DNA of 10,500 bases from Campylobacteraceae bacterium (GCA_027023145.1 JALVWV010000179.1:1-10500); one strand, 5' to 3'; numbered from the stretch's first letter, positions 1 through 6,774 are shown. The notes: generated by a model not told the origin, from the sequence alone. Made by a program: numbers and translations.

Positions 1-1385
1 TCAAGACGTGGGAAGCCGATGGTGGGCGCTTCATCACAATGGGGCAGGTCTACACCCGCAGTCTCGATGGGGCGATGCAAAACCTCGGAATGTACCGCCT
101 CCAGCAATACGGCAAAAACCGCCTCGGGATGCACTGGCAGATCCACAAGGATGCGAGCCATTTCTTCGACCAGTACCGGGACGCAGGGAAAAAAATGCCC
201 GTCACCGTGGCCATCGGGGGCGATCCGCTCTACATCTGGAGCGGACAGGCGCCGATGCCGCACGGGATGTTTGAGATGCTCCTCTACGGATTTATCCGCA
301 ACCGCAATGCCCAACTGGTCAAATCGATCACCAACGACATCTACATCCCCCGCGATGTCGACATCGTCATCGAAGGATTCGTCGACCCGGCCGAGACTGA
401 GATCGAAGGGCCGTTTGGCGACCACACTGGCTACTATACGCTCCCCGAACCCTTCCCGGTGATGGAGGTCGAGACGATCACAATGAAAAAAGAGCCCGTC
501 TTCCAGGCCACCGTCGTGGGCAAACCGCCGCTGGAGGATAAATACATGGGGTGGGCGACTGAGCGGATCTTCCTCCCGATGCTCAAGCCCATGGCGCCCG
601 ACCTGATCGACTACAATATGCCCGAAAACGGCGTCTTTCACAATCTGATTCTAGCCAAAATGGCCGTCCATTACCCGGGACACGCCCAGCAGTTCATGCA
701 CGCATTCTGGGGAGTAGGGCAGATGAGCTTCGTCAAACACGCGATTTTTGTCGGCAAAGAGAGTCCTGATCTTTCGGATTATGAAGCACTCACTGTTCAT
801 ATTCTCAATCGTTTGCACCCCTCGAAAATCCTCATCTCCCACGGCATCATCGACCACCTCGACCACAGCTCCCCTCGACAGTTTGTCGGTGCCAAACTCG
901 GGATCGATGCAACCGGAGATCCTGTAAGTGAAGGGGTGGAGAAACCTCTCTCGGACAAAAAATTGCTGAAAAAGATGAAGGAGATCGATGCAACTGTGAC
1001 CGGTGTGCGCCAATTTTTCACCGAAACACCCAATCCGATTTGCGTCGCAACGATCAACAAGCAGCGCTCGGCACAGGAGACGATCGCCGATCTCTCCTCA
1101 CTCAAACAATCGATCAAAATCCTCATCATCGTCGATGAGGCACGCAACGATCTGGACAACCCCTACCTGCTGCTGTGGCGCGTGGTCAACAACATCGATG
1201 CCGGACGTGATGTCCTCCTCGAACCCTTCATCGCTGTCGATGCAACCAACAAAGACACCCGGGACGGCTACGAGCGGGAATGGCCGGGGGATACCCTCTG
1301 CACCCCGGCGGTGCTTGAGAGTTTGCAGGAGAAAGGAATCATTGATATTGACGAGGATTTTATTCGGAAGTGGGGGTTGGTGTAG
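1..1385 (+). CDS. ubiD: UbiD-family decarboxylase, 5'-truncated by the window edge
   Basis: The reading frame is open from base 3 to a TAG at 1383-1385, giving about 460 residues with no start visible. An internal ATG at 39 is not a credible start because family-like sequence (TWEADGGRFIT) precedes it. UbiD-family enzymes use prenylated FMN to decarboxylate aromatic or unsaturated acids. The Glu-rich core EGPFGDHTGYY (about 405-437), preceded by Glu codons at 393 and 399, matches the conserved prFMN/active-site region of the family. MYRLQ, GVFHN and the C-terminal region also fit. Campylobacterota homologues are, from memory, about 600 residues, so roughly 140-150 N-terminal residues lie upstream. 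In that phylum the usual role assigned is late menaquinone biosynthesis by the futalosine route (mqnL-like), which would make this a membrane-quinone gene. That role is inferred from family and taxon; a different aromatic-acid substrate cannot be excluded. The frame is intact. Confidence 0.93.
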   Translation, partial: KTWEADGGRFITMGQVYTRSLDGAMQNLGMYRLQQYGKNRLGMHWQIHKDASHFFDQYRDAGKKMPVTVAIGGDPLYIWSGQAPMPHGMFEMLLYGFIRNRNAQLVKSITNDIYIPRDVDIVIEGFVDPAETEIEGPFGDHTGYYTLPEPFPVMEVETITMKKEPVFQATVVGKPPLEDKYMGWATERIFLPMLKPMAPDLIDYNMPENGVFHNLILAKMAVHYPGHAQQFMHAFWGVGQMSFVKHAIFVGKESPDLSDYEALTVHILNRLHPSKILISHGIIDHLDHSSPRQFVGAKLGIDATGDPVSEGVEKPLSDKKLLKKMKEIDATVTGVRQFFTETPNPICVATINKQRSAQETIADLSSLKQSIKILIIVDEARNDLDNPYLLLWRVVNNIDAGRDVLLEPFIAVDATNKDTRDGYEREWPGDTLCTPAVLESLQEKGIIDIDEDFIRKWGLV

Positions 1386-1416
1386 ATTGGTGGATGGTGA
1401 AAACGAAAACATATAA

Positions 1417-1462
1417 GGGGTCGGGACTTCAGTCCCGCAAATGCGGCTGAAGCCGCATCCCC
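1417..1462. repeat. REP-like double-hairpin repeat, copy 1
   Basis: Two perfect hairpins stand side by side 31 bases after the ubiD stop. CGGGACT (1422-1428) pairs with AGTCCCG (1431-1437), and ATGCGGCT (1441-1448) pairs with AGCCGCAT (1451-1458). An outer GGGG (1417-1420) can pair with CCCC (1459-1462). There is no T-run after it, so it is not a typical intrinsic terminator, though it could still stop or protect the ubiD transcript. It shares two 12-base blocks, GACTTCAGTCCC and GGCTGAAGCCGC, in the same order, with the inverted element at 2648-2719. This identifies a dispersed repeat family rather than a one-off hairpin. Confidence 0.75.
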
Positions 1463-1512
1463 GTTTCAAGAAAAGCGTTGCCGCACTCAGAATCATTAAA
1501 GCCCACAACCGC

Positions 1513-1518
1513 TATAAT
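1513..1518 (+). promoter_or_regulatory. -10 element of the ahpC promoter
   Basis: A perfect TATAAT lies 37 bases before the ahpC start. No TTGACA-like hexamer sits at 16-18 bp; the nearest, TTGCCG at 1478-1483, is too far. Weak -35 elements are usual for Campylobacterota vegetative promoters. I saw no clear PerR-type palindrome overlapping it. Confidence 0.6.
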
Positions 1519-1555
1519 TTCCCTACAAATAAAAATTATCCACAAAGGAAACACC

Positions 1556-2152
1556 ATGATCGTTACCAATAAAGCTCCAGACTTCACCGCTACCGCTGTC
1601 CTCGCCGACGGCTCTATCGTCGAGGATTTCAACCTCTATGACAACCTCGGTGCCAACGGTGCCGTACTCTTCTTCTACCCACTCGACTTCACCTTCGTCT
1701 GCCCCTCAGAGATCATCGCATTTTCGCACCGCTACGAAGAGTTCCAAAAGCGTGGCATCAACGTCATCGGCTGCTCCATCGACAGCCAGTACAGCCACTA
1801 CGCTTGGCGTGAGACCAAAATTGAGGATGGCGGTATCGGTCGGATAAACTTCCCTCTCGTAGCCGACCTCAACAAGCAGATCGCCCGTGATTACGATGTC
1901 CTCCTCAACGACTCCGTGGCGCTGCGCGGCTCGTTTCTGATCGACAAAGACGGTACTGTACGTCACGCAGTCATCAATGACCTGCCTTTGGGACGTAATG
2001 AAGATGAGATGCTCCGGATGGTCGATGCCATGCTCTTTACGAATGAGCACGGGGAAGTATGTCCTGCCGGATGGCAGCCAGGTGATGAGGGGATGAAAGC
2101 CAGCACCGAGGGTGTCGCTGATTATCTCGCCAAGCACGCTGAGGAGCTCTGA
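1556..2152 (+). CDS. ahpC: 2-Cys peroxiredoxin AhpC/TsaA
   Basis: A 198-residue thiol peroxidase that reduces hydrogen peroxide, organic peroxides and peroxynitrite in the cytoplasm, usually recharged by thioredoxin in this phylum. The peroxidatic Cys is C49 in DFTFVCPSE and the resolving Cys is C169 in HGEVCPAGW, so it is a typical 2-Cys enzyme. T46 and R124 fit the conserved active-site Thr and Arg. The loop motif GGIG (92-95) is present, but the C-terminal YF motif linked to over-oxidation sensitivity is absent (tail YLAKHAEEL). Length and sequence resemble Helicobacter TsaA, also 198 residues as I recall it. The start at ATG 1556 is chosen because AAAGGA at 1544-1549 is well spaced and family homology begins there; an in-frame upstream ATG at 1478 would add 26 unrelated residues. 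It is followed 27 bases later by the perR-like gene and probably co-transcribed with it. Confidence 0.96.
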   Translation: MIVTNKAPDFTATAVLADGSIVEDFNLYDNLGANGAVLFFYPLDFTFVCPSEIIAFSHRYEEFQKRGINVIGCSIDSQYSHYAWRETKIEDGGIGRINFPLVADLNKQIARDYDVLLNDSVALRGSFLIDKDGTVRHAVINDLPLGRNEDEMLRMVDAMLFTNEHGEVCPAGWQPGDEGMKASTEGVADYLAKHAEEL

Positions 2153-2176
2153 GGCCTCCCGGCCTTGGGAAGCCTC
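2151..2176 (+). promoter_or_regulatory. Hairpin covering the perR ribosome-binding region
   Basis: The whole ahpC-perR gap folds into one stem. GAGGC (2151-2155) pairs with GCCTC (2172-2176), and TCCC (2157-2160) pairs with GGGA (2167-2170), with one C-A mismatch and a six-base loop. The hairpin begins inside the ahpC stop codon and ends three bases before the perR ATG. It therefore encloses the only purine-rich ribosome-binding candidate (GGGAAG, 2167-2172). It has no T-run, so it is more likely to tune perR translation or transcript processing than to terminate. Confidence 0.6.
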
Positions 2177-2179
2177 CCT

Positions 2180-2605
2180 ATGACCTCCTTTGCCCAACTC
2201 CTCAAGGAGCACGCGCTCAAAGCGACCTTCCAGCGGATGACCATCCTCGCAGTCATCGAGCGGGAAGGGCACCTGAATGTGGATGAGATCTACGCACAGG
2301 TGCTTGAGGCGCATCCCACCCTTTCATTGGCCACGGTGTACAAAAACATCATCACCATGGTCGAACGGGGTGTCCTCGTCGAAGTCCCCATCTTGGGTCA
2401 CAAGTCCAAATATGAGATCCGCAAGCATGAGCATGTCCATCTGATCTGCCACCAATGCGGAGCCGTGATGGATCAAGCGATCGACGATGTGCTGATCGAG
2501 GATACACTGACGATCGCAAAACAAAGTGCCTTTGCTCTCGAAAACCGCCAGGTGAATCTCTACGGAGTCTGCGCCGGGTGTCAGGAAGGGAAAGCCTCCG
2601 CGTAA
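2180..2605 (+). CDS. perR: Fur-family peroxide-sensing repressor, PerR-like
   Basis: A 141-residue Fur-family protein: an N-terminal winged-helix DNA-binding domain (about 1-75, with LATVYKNI recognition-helix signature at 50-57) and a C-terminal metal-binding dimerisation domain. Aligned to Bacillus PerR through CHQC, the ligands fall at H31, H85, H87 and D98 with the same spacings. D98 corresponds to PerR D104, where Fur proteins normally carry Glu, which favours PerR over Fur. The Bacillus D85 position is E79 here. C90/C93 and C131/C134 form the structural Zn(Cys)4 site. In known PerR proteins Fe-bound His residues are oxidised by peroxide, which releases DNA and derepresses genes such as ahpC and katA. 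ATG 2180 is preferred over an in-frame TTG at 2165, which lies in a hairpin loop and adds five residues. Position directly after ahpC supports the role. A Fur or Zur function is the alternative. Confidence 0.87.
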   Translation: MTSFAQLLKEHALKATFQRMTILAVIEREGHLNVDEIYAQVLEAHPTLSLATVYKNIITMVERGVLVEVPILGHKSKYEIRKHEHVHLICHQCGAVMDQAIDDVLIEDTLTIAKQSAFALENRQVNLYGVCAGCQEGKASA

Positions 2606-2647
2606 GGCGTGCAATTGTACACCAAAATCGCAACGCGATTTCTTTTT

Positions 2648-2719
2648 GGAAGTGGCGGCTTCAGCCCCACCTTTAAGGTACCCATACCAATATTGGGTGG
2701 GACTGAAGTCTCCACTTCC
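2648..2719. repeat. Long imperfect inverted repeat, same family as 1417-1462
   Basis: Arms 2648-2671 and 2696-2719 pair over 24 positions, with 21 Watson-Crick pairs, one G-T and two mismatches. The outer stem is GGAAGTGG against CCACTTCC. A small GGTA/TACC hairpin lies in the 24-base loop. Read on the - strand, it contains GACTTCAGTCCC and then GGCTGAAGCCGC, the same two blocks in the same order as the element at 1417-1462. It lies 42 bases after the perR stop and could act as its terminator although no T-run follows. A further short inverted pair, AATTGTAC (2613-2620) and GTACAATT (2751-2758), encloses it. Confidence 0.75.
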
Positions 2720-2767
2720 GAAGGAAACTGTGCAAGTGCACATCCTGCACGTACAATTAAAAAAAGT

Positions 2768-2780
2768 ATGTTACAAACAT
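2768..2780. promoter_or_regulatory. Small palindrome upstream of the winged-helix gene
   Basis: ATGTT and AACAT flank ACA, 28 bases before the start of the winged-helix gene. It is short and AT-rich but well placed to be an operator, possibly autoregulatory. No independent evidence supports binding. Confidence 0.25.
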
Positions 2781-2808
2781 GCATGCACATATCACGAAAG
2801 GGAATCAA

Positions 2809-2985
2809 ATGGATGAAAACAAAGTCCTCGAAGCCATGACTCAATCCGGCGAGCCGATGAAAACTGGCGACATCGCCAAAGTACTCGGTGTCGAGTCCAA
2901 TGTCGTCTCGGCTGCCATCAAAAAGCTCAAAGCTGATGGAAAAATCGACTCACCAAAACGCTGCTACTATCAGGCTAAAGTATAA
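2809..2985 (+). CDS. Small winged helix-turn-helix protein
   Basis: A 58-residue protein that is essentially one DNA-binding domain. Residues 18-45 (KTGDIAKVLGVESNVVSAAI, continuing KKLKADG) form a helix-turn-helix, followed by the wing KIDSPKRCYY. I recall similar stand-alone proteins ending in SPKRCYY from anaerobic bacteria and archaea, annotated only as transcriptional regulators; no target is known to me. ATG 2809 is chosen because AAAGGGA sits just upstream at 2797-2803. An in-frame ATG at 2779 has no good ribosome-binding site and adds ten residues lacking domain character. The single Cys in the wing could be redox- or metal-sensitive, but that is speculation. It is separated from perR by about 200 bases containing a long inverted repeat, so it is probably its own transcription unit. 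Confidence 0.8.
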   Translation: MDENKVLEAMTQSGEPMKTGDIAKVLGVESNVVSAAIKKLKADGKIDSPKRCYYQAKV

Positions 2986-3040
2986 AGGGCACCTCTAATA
3001 ATAGGTCGTTGTGGGTATGACCTATTATTGGAGGTGCCCT
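2986..3040. terminator. 22-bp-arm hairpin between convergent genes
   Basis: Arms 2986-3007 and 3019-3040 pair along all 22 positions, with one U-G wobble, around an 11-base loop. The hairpin begins at the base after the winged-helix stop codon and ends 13 bases before the stop of the convergent DUF2207 gene, so it is placed as a bidirectional terminator. No clean T-run follows on either strand. TAA occurs at both edges (2983-2985 and 3040-3042), so a tiny inverted-repeat insertion with a 3-bp target duplication is an alternative reading. Confidence 0.7.
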
Positions 3041-3053
3041 AAATATTTCTGCT

Positions 3054-4928
3054 CTACCATGACCCCACACCGCCGCCACCACCACCACCACCAGAAAAGC
3101 CACCCCCACCACTGAATCCACCACTCTCAGATGGGGGTGGGGTGGTTTGGCTCACGACACGTTCGTGGAAAGTATTCATACGGTAGATATCCCCGTAATA
3201 CCAACCCGGTTGCGGAACATCCAGTGCTTCGTAAAACGAGAGCCAGTGTTTGTTGAGTCCGAACAGTACGGCATAGGGGAGCCCCCGGTCGAGATAACCT
3301 GGGTCTTTTTTCAGGATGCGGCGGATGCGATCCTGCTCGACATGCTTCATGAAATCCCGATAGCCGAGCAGATAACGGTACGTCTCCAGCCCCTTTGGCG
3401 TAAACATTCCAATCTTCCGATAGAAATAATACATACCGATCGCAAGCAAGGGGAGCAGGATCATGGGTGAGCCGAGGAGGGCGGAAACGTTGTGGCTCTC
3501 CATGAAGAATCCGGAAAATCCAGTCAAGCTTATCAGAAGCCAAAGCAGGGCGAAAAAAATACCAGAATACGCACGGCTGCGCACAGATGTCAGGAGAATA
3601 TATCCTCCCACACCGATAAAAACCGTACCCATCACTGTCAATAATACCGGCTCAAATCCAAGAAGTTTGAACGTACTCACGATTGCCAGCAGGATCAAAA
3701 CAGCTGCAACACCGCCGACGGTCATGAGAAACCGAGTTCGGGTTTGCTTGGGGTTGGCACGCATTTGTCCGGATGAGACACTCCAATTATAAAGAATCTC
3801 GTTCAGCGTATCCAATTCCCGATTGACCTCTTCTGCGCGGGCAGCATCCTGAGTCTTGACAACGTACGTATCTTTGTTTTTGAACAATACGTGATCGAGG
3901 AGATAGAGCTGGTCAGGAGTGAGAGTATCGTCGGTCGCCGTGGGTTTATCCGTACGACGGATGATCGGGTTGGCATCGTCATCGGGTTGGTGTACTTCGA
4001 GATACCCCAGTGTCCCTAGCTCCAGGATGGCTGCAGAGAAATCCTCCTTGTCGGCAAACTTGTCGAGGATCAACCCCGACTCGAGAAGACTTAGCCCTTT
4101 GGGGGGATAGTATTGCGGGGCAATCGATCCAGCACGATCTTCGGCACCAAAGCGTTTGGCGTAGTTCCAAAGCCAGAGGAAGAATACGACCAACGCACCC
4201 CAATGCCAGCGCCCTAGCAATTGATCCATGGTCGAGGCTTTCAACGCATCGGCACGCTGCCCGAGAAGTCCTTCGGGATAATTGGCTTCGACGGTCAGCG
4301 CCTCATGGGGAGCCAGATTGCGCACCTCAAACTGAACATGGTGATCATCGATCCATCGGTAGCCCGCCCGGGAATCGGTCGAGCCGTACGTGCCGGTATA
4401 CACCTTGATCTGAACGATATCCCGACTCAGGGCAGGGGGGAGGATCAGGTCAGCAATTGCATGATCGGTGGGGACGTTGGAGCCTGAGCCTACGGCATTC
4501 CAGCGGATCGCTTCCATCCCGGAGAGAGTAGAGGGGTAGACACCACGCTGTGCATCGTAGGTGAGGGTATAGGTGTGGAGACCCGTGAGGGTTTGGTTTG
4601 GGTCACTGATGCGATAGCGCACCATCTTACCGCCGGTTTGGGAATCGATCGTACTGCGCTGGAATGGGACGGCTTTCCCAGCCAGCTGTACGGCGAAGTG
4701 CGCCAGCCCGACAGGGGTTTTTGGCGCATAGGGGGAGACCTGAACCGTCAATGGGATATCCCGGAAGATCCCGTGCCGCTGGAGCGAACCGAAATCGTAG
4801 GCGATCACCTCCTTCACGTGCAGCGCCCCGGAAGGGTGTACCGTGATAGTGGTATGGTACTCACGGATCGATTCGGCCGAGGCACTCACGGTGAGGAGAA
4901 GTAACCACGACACAATCAAGCGTACCAT
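3054..4928 (-). CDS. DUF2207 membrane protein with Gly-rich C-terminus
   Basis: A 624-residue envelope protein of the DUF2207 family, whose molecular function is not established. A signal peptide (1-18, cleavage likely after SASA) precedes a beta-rich exported domain (about 20-235) with the family-typical opening IREYHTTITVHPSG and RHGIFRDIP. A membrane segment follows at 241-258, then a long cytoplasmic part (about 260-398), then four further membrane segments near 400-420, 427-447, 454-474 and 484-503. The C-terminal domain ends in a Gly/Ser/Phe tail (603-622) closing with GVGSW, as in many family members. ATG 4928 is preferred; an in-frame GTG at 4940 would add four residues. It follows lemA by 19 bases on the same strand. 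LemA and DUF2207 genes are frequent neighbours, which supports a shared envelope role. Confidence 0.9.
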   Translation of the reverse strand: MVRLIVSWLLLLTVSASAESIREYHTTITVHPSGALHVKEVIAYDFGSLQRHGIFRDIPLTVQVSPYAPKTPVGLAHFAVQLAGKAVPFQRSTIDSQTGGKMVRYRISDPNQTLTGLHTYTLTYDAQRGVYPSTLSGMEAIRWNAVGSGSNVPTDHAIADLILPPALSRDIVQIKVYTGTYGSTDSRAGYRWIDDHHVQFEVRNLAPHEALTVEANYPEGLLGQRADALKASTMDQLLGRWHWGALVVFFLWLWNYAKRFGAEDRAGSIAPQYYPPKGLSLLESGLILDKFADKEDFSAAILELGTLGYLEVHQPDDDANPIIRRTDKPTATDDTLTPDQLYLLDHVLFKNKDTYVVKTQDAARAEEVNRELDTLNEILYNWSVSSGQMRANPKQTRTRFLMTVGGVAAVLILLAIVSTFKLLGFEPVLLTVMGTVFIGVGGYILLTSVRSRAYSGIFFALLWLLISLTGFSGFFMESHNVSALLGSPMILLPLLAIGMYYFYRKIGMFTPKGLETYRYLLGYRDFMKHVEQDRIRRILKKDPGYLDRGLPYAVLFGLNKHWLSFYEALDVPQPGWYYGDIYRMNTFHERVVSQTTPPPSESGGFSGGGGFSGGGGGGGGVGSW

Positions 4929-4947
4929 ATCGCTACCCACTCTCGTC

Positions 4948-5514
4948 TCAGCTCAGATCAACTTCGGGCATCTTCCGAGCTGCTTTGGCTTCGCTTTCGT
5001 CGAGTTCAAAATAGTCGCGGGGAGTGAAGTGGTATTTGTTGGCAATCAACACATCCGGGAAAGATTTGAGCTTGGCATTGTAATCCCGGACGATGGCGTT
5101 GTAGTAGCGACGGGAATTTTGAATCGCATCTTCGATACCGCTGAGTTCTGACTGGAGATTGAGAAATTGCGAATCGGCTTTAAGATCGGGATACGCTTCA
5201 GCCAGAGCGAACAGTTTGCCAAGCGAAGCGCCCAGCATACTCTCAGCCGCACTTTTCTCAGCCGGAGTTTTGGCATCCATACTCATCTTGCGGGCTTCGA
5301 TGATCTTTTCGAGCGTGCTCGCTTCGTAGTCTTTGTACCCTTTGACGACATTGACCAGCGCGGGGATGAGATTGTAGCGGCGTTTGAGCTGAACATCGAT
5401 GTCTGACCAAGCAGCATCGATCCCCGCTTGCAGCGAGACAAATTTGTTGTAGATCGCGATCAGATAGAGGGCGACACCTACGATAATGACCAAAAGAACG
5501 GTACTGGTACTCAC
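4948..5514 (-). CDS. lemA: LemA family protein
   Basis: A 188-residue LemA-family protein: a short N-terminus, one membrane helix (4-22), then a long helical-bundle domain outside or facing the periplasm. Recognisable blocks are YNKFVSLQAGIDAAWSDIDVQLKRR (in two stretches, about 22-47), NLIPALVNVVKGY, and SRRYYNAIVRDYN (134-146) with FP and the C-terminal YF. The GTG at 5512-5514 is chosen because AAGGAG lies six bases upstream and the product then begins right before the membrane helix at the family's usual length. The longer frame to 5565 would add 17 residues lacking this signature. Biochemical function of LemA is unknown; the family was first noted through a Listeria antigen. It lies between a secreted unknown protein (47 bases upstream) and DUF2207 (19 bases downstream), with its own -10 element, so it may be transcribed both from the upstream gene and separately. 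Confidence 0.92.
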   Translation of the reverse strand: MSTSTVLLVIIVGVALYLIAIYNKFVSLQAGIDAAWSDIDVQLKRRYNLIPALVNVVKGYKDYEASTLEKIIEARKMSMDAKTPAEKSAAESMLGASLGKLFALAEAYPDLKADSQFLNLQSELSGIEDAIQNSRRYYNAIVRDYNAKLKSFPDVLIANKYHFTPRDYFELDESEAKAARKMPEVDLS

Positions 5515-5547
5515 GAGAAACTCCTTGGGGTGAAAATAACTACCCCA

Positions 5548-5553
5548 ATTATA
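5548..5553 (-). promoter_or_regulatory. Internal -10 element for lemA-DUF2207
   Basis: A perfect TATAAT on the - strand 33 bases before the lemA GTG, with no recognisable -35. It lies just after the stop of the preceding gene. GGGGT/ACCCC can pair across a ten-base loop immediately downstream (+ strand 5527-5546), close to the ribosome-binding site. This would let lemA and the DUF2207 gene be expressed apart from the upstream gene. Confidence 0.5.
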
Positions 5554-5561
5554 CCCAAAAC

Positions 5562-6671
5562 TCACTCACTCGGATTGATGGTTCCCTCTGTGCATACAAT
5601 GACATCGGTTGTTTTATCATATTTATTGACACAATCAATCGTCACATTGAGATATTGTAGCTCAGCATCGAGAGATGTGGCGATGGTTTGGCGCTTGGTA
5701 GCGTTCCAGTCATCATACGTGAAATTCTCCGTCTTGTCCCCCAACGCTTCATCCACGGCATTAACTGGCTGGATGCAGGCTTCTGCTGTCTTCGAGTCGT
5801 TGGCATCTGTGATGCATTTGCGGGCTTGGATCAAGGCTTCTTTGAGCCGGGGCAGGAGACGTTTTTGCTTCTCGAGATACCGTTTGCCAAGGACATTGAT
5901 CACCTCTTTTTCCTGTTCGGGGGTCAGCGTCTGATTGGTGTCGGTCAGGTCGATTTCCATCCCTTTGAGCGCCGCATGCAGATCATCGACGGCTGCGATG
6001 TAATCTTCGCTGCGTGTCCGTGCCGATGCATTGCTGGTATAGTCATCGTCGATGATAATCGGGAAGTGGGGTAGATCAAACTCGCTCTCCTGTACGGGCA
6101 TGTCGATTTTGGCATAGACGGCGGTTCGGGAACTGTTGAATCCTTCTGAGTGAATGGAGATTTTCAGAGGAATTCCCTGATAGAGGCACACTTCTTGATC
6201 TTTGCCTCTCCAAAGGTCGCAGGTCAAACCAACGATAGTCCTGGTACCGACTTTTTGTGCATGGATATCTTTGAGAAATGCAAAATTCTCTCCCGAGAGA
6301 TCCTTCCCCTCAGCAATGGCCGCATCCATATCGCGATCCCGGGTTTTGTACGTAACCTTCTCATCATAATCGATGGAATAGATCGTCCCATAGTCGATCT
6401 TGCTCAAACTGCGTCGGTTGCGTGTCTCATTGAAATCCCCTGTCTGCACTTCGGTGGAGTCCTCTTCTTTGACTTCTCGAGCGCCCCAATGATCAAACAC
6501 CATACGTGCCACCCCTCGAGTATGGGTTTTGAGCCCACTCGACTCCCCGACCGTGTCCACATCATACAAGATTGTAGCCGACTCGACCGGGTAGCGTTTG
6601 AATCCCTCTTGTGCAAGCAAAGGGAGTGTGCTGATCGCCAATAGTAGTATGGTGGATAGTGCTCTGTTCAT
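5562..6671 (-). CDS. Secreted protein of unknown function with six paired cysteines
   Basis: A 369-residue exported protein I do not recognise with certainty. A signal peptide (about 1-20, ending PLLA) is followed by a beta-rich N-terminal half (about 28-215) and a helical, charged C-terminal half (about 218-369). The N-terminal half contains VGTRTIVGLTCDLWRG (141-156) and VCLYQGIPLKISI (161-173), which resembles the layout of DUF4412/LolA-like periplasmic domains; this is only a suggestion. The six Cys fall in three close pairs, 151/162, 286/299 and 347/360, which suggests three disulfides in the periplasm. The start at ATG 6671 is chosen because it opens the signal peptide and GGGAAG lies shortly upstream; a longer open frame to 6860 would overlap the upstream gene and bury the signal. 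It is the first gene of the cluster with lemA and DUF2207, so an envelope role is likely. Confidence 0.85.
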   Translation of the reverse strand: MNRALSTILLLAISTLPLLAQEGFKRYPVESATILYDVDTVGESSGLKTHTRGVARMVFDHWGAREVKEEDSTEVQTGDFNETRNRRSLSKIDYGTIYSIDYDEKVTYKTRDRDMDAAIAEGKDLSGENFAFLKDIHAQKVGTRTIVGLTCDLWRGKDQEVCLYQGIPLKISIHSEGFNSSRTAVYAKIDMPVQESEFDLPHFPIIIDDDYTSNASARTRSEDYIAAVDDLHAALKGMEIDLTDTNQTLTPEQEKEVINVLGKRYLEKQKRLLPRLKEALIQARKCITDANDSKTAEACIQPVNAVDEALGDKTENFTYDDWNATKRQTIATSLDAELQYLNVTIDCVNKYDKTTDVIVCTEGTINPSE

Positions 6672-6719
6672 CTTCACTTCCCTGTCCGTTTGCCGATATC
6701 CGGATGTAATTTTGGCAAT

Positions 6720-6725
6720 ATTATA
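6720..6725 (-). promoter_or_regulatory. Extended -10 promoter of the secreted-protein gene
   Basis: The - strand reads TATGGTATAAT here, giving TATAAT with the extended TG two bases upstream; no -35 is apparent. GATATCCG occurs as a direct repeat on either side (6695-6702 and 6739-6746, 44 bp apart), which may mark a regulator site. The transcript would carry a leader of about 40 bases. Confidence 0.55.
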
Positions 6726-6774
6726 CCATAATGTAAAGGATATCCGAGGTTTTTGGTTCAAAAAATCACATATT

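Noticed and set aside
651..1508. Open frames of 120-137 codons on the - strand and in another + frame across the ubiD gene
   Set aside because: They are antisense or out-of-frame readings of a strongly conserved coding sequence and have no family resemblance or ribosome-binding site.
1478..1555. N-terminal extension of AhpC from ATG 1478
   Set aside because: The added 26 residues do not fit the family, the -10 TATAAT lies inside them, and a good ribosome-binding site precedes ATG 1556.
1484..1555. A PerR box upstream of ahpC
   Set aside because: The region is AT-rich, but I could not find a convincing near-palindromic 15-mer of the TTATAAT-N-ATTATAA type; the inverted ATAAT/ATTAT pair is spaced too widely.
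1706..2314. 202-codon - strand frame opposite ahpC and perR
   Set aside because: Shadow of two recognised genes; its product shows no recognisable domain.
5515..5565. N-terminal extension of LemA to 5565
   Set aside because: It overlaps the end of the preceding gene, contains the promoter-like TATAAT, and lacks homology; GTG 5514 has AAGGAG in place.
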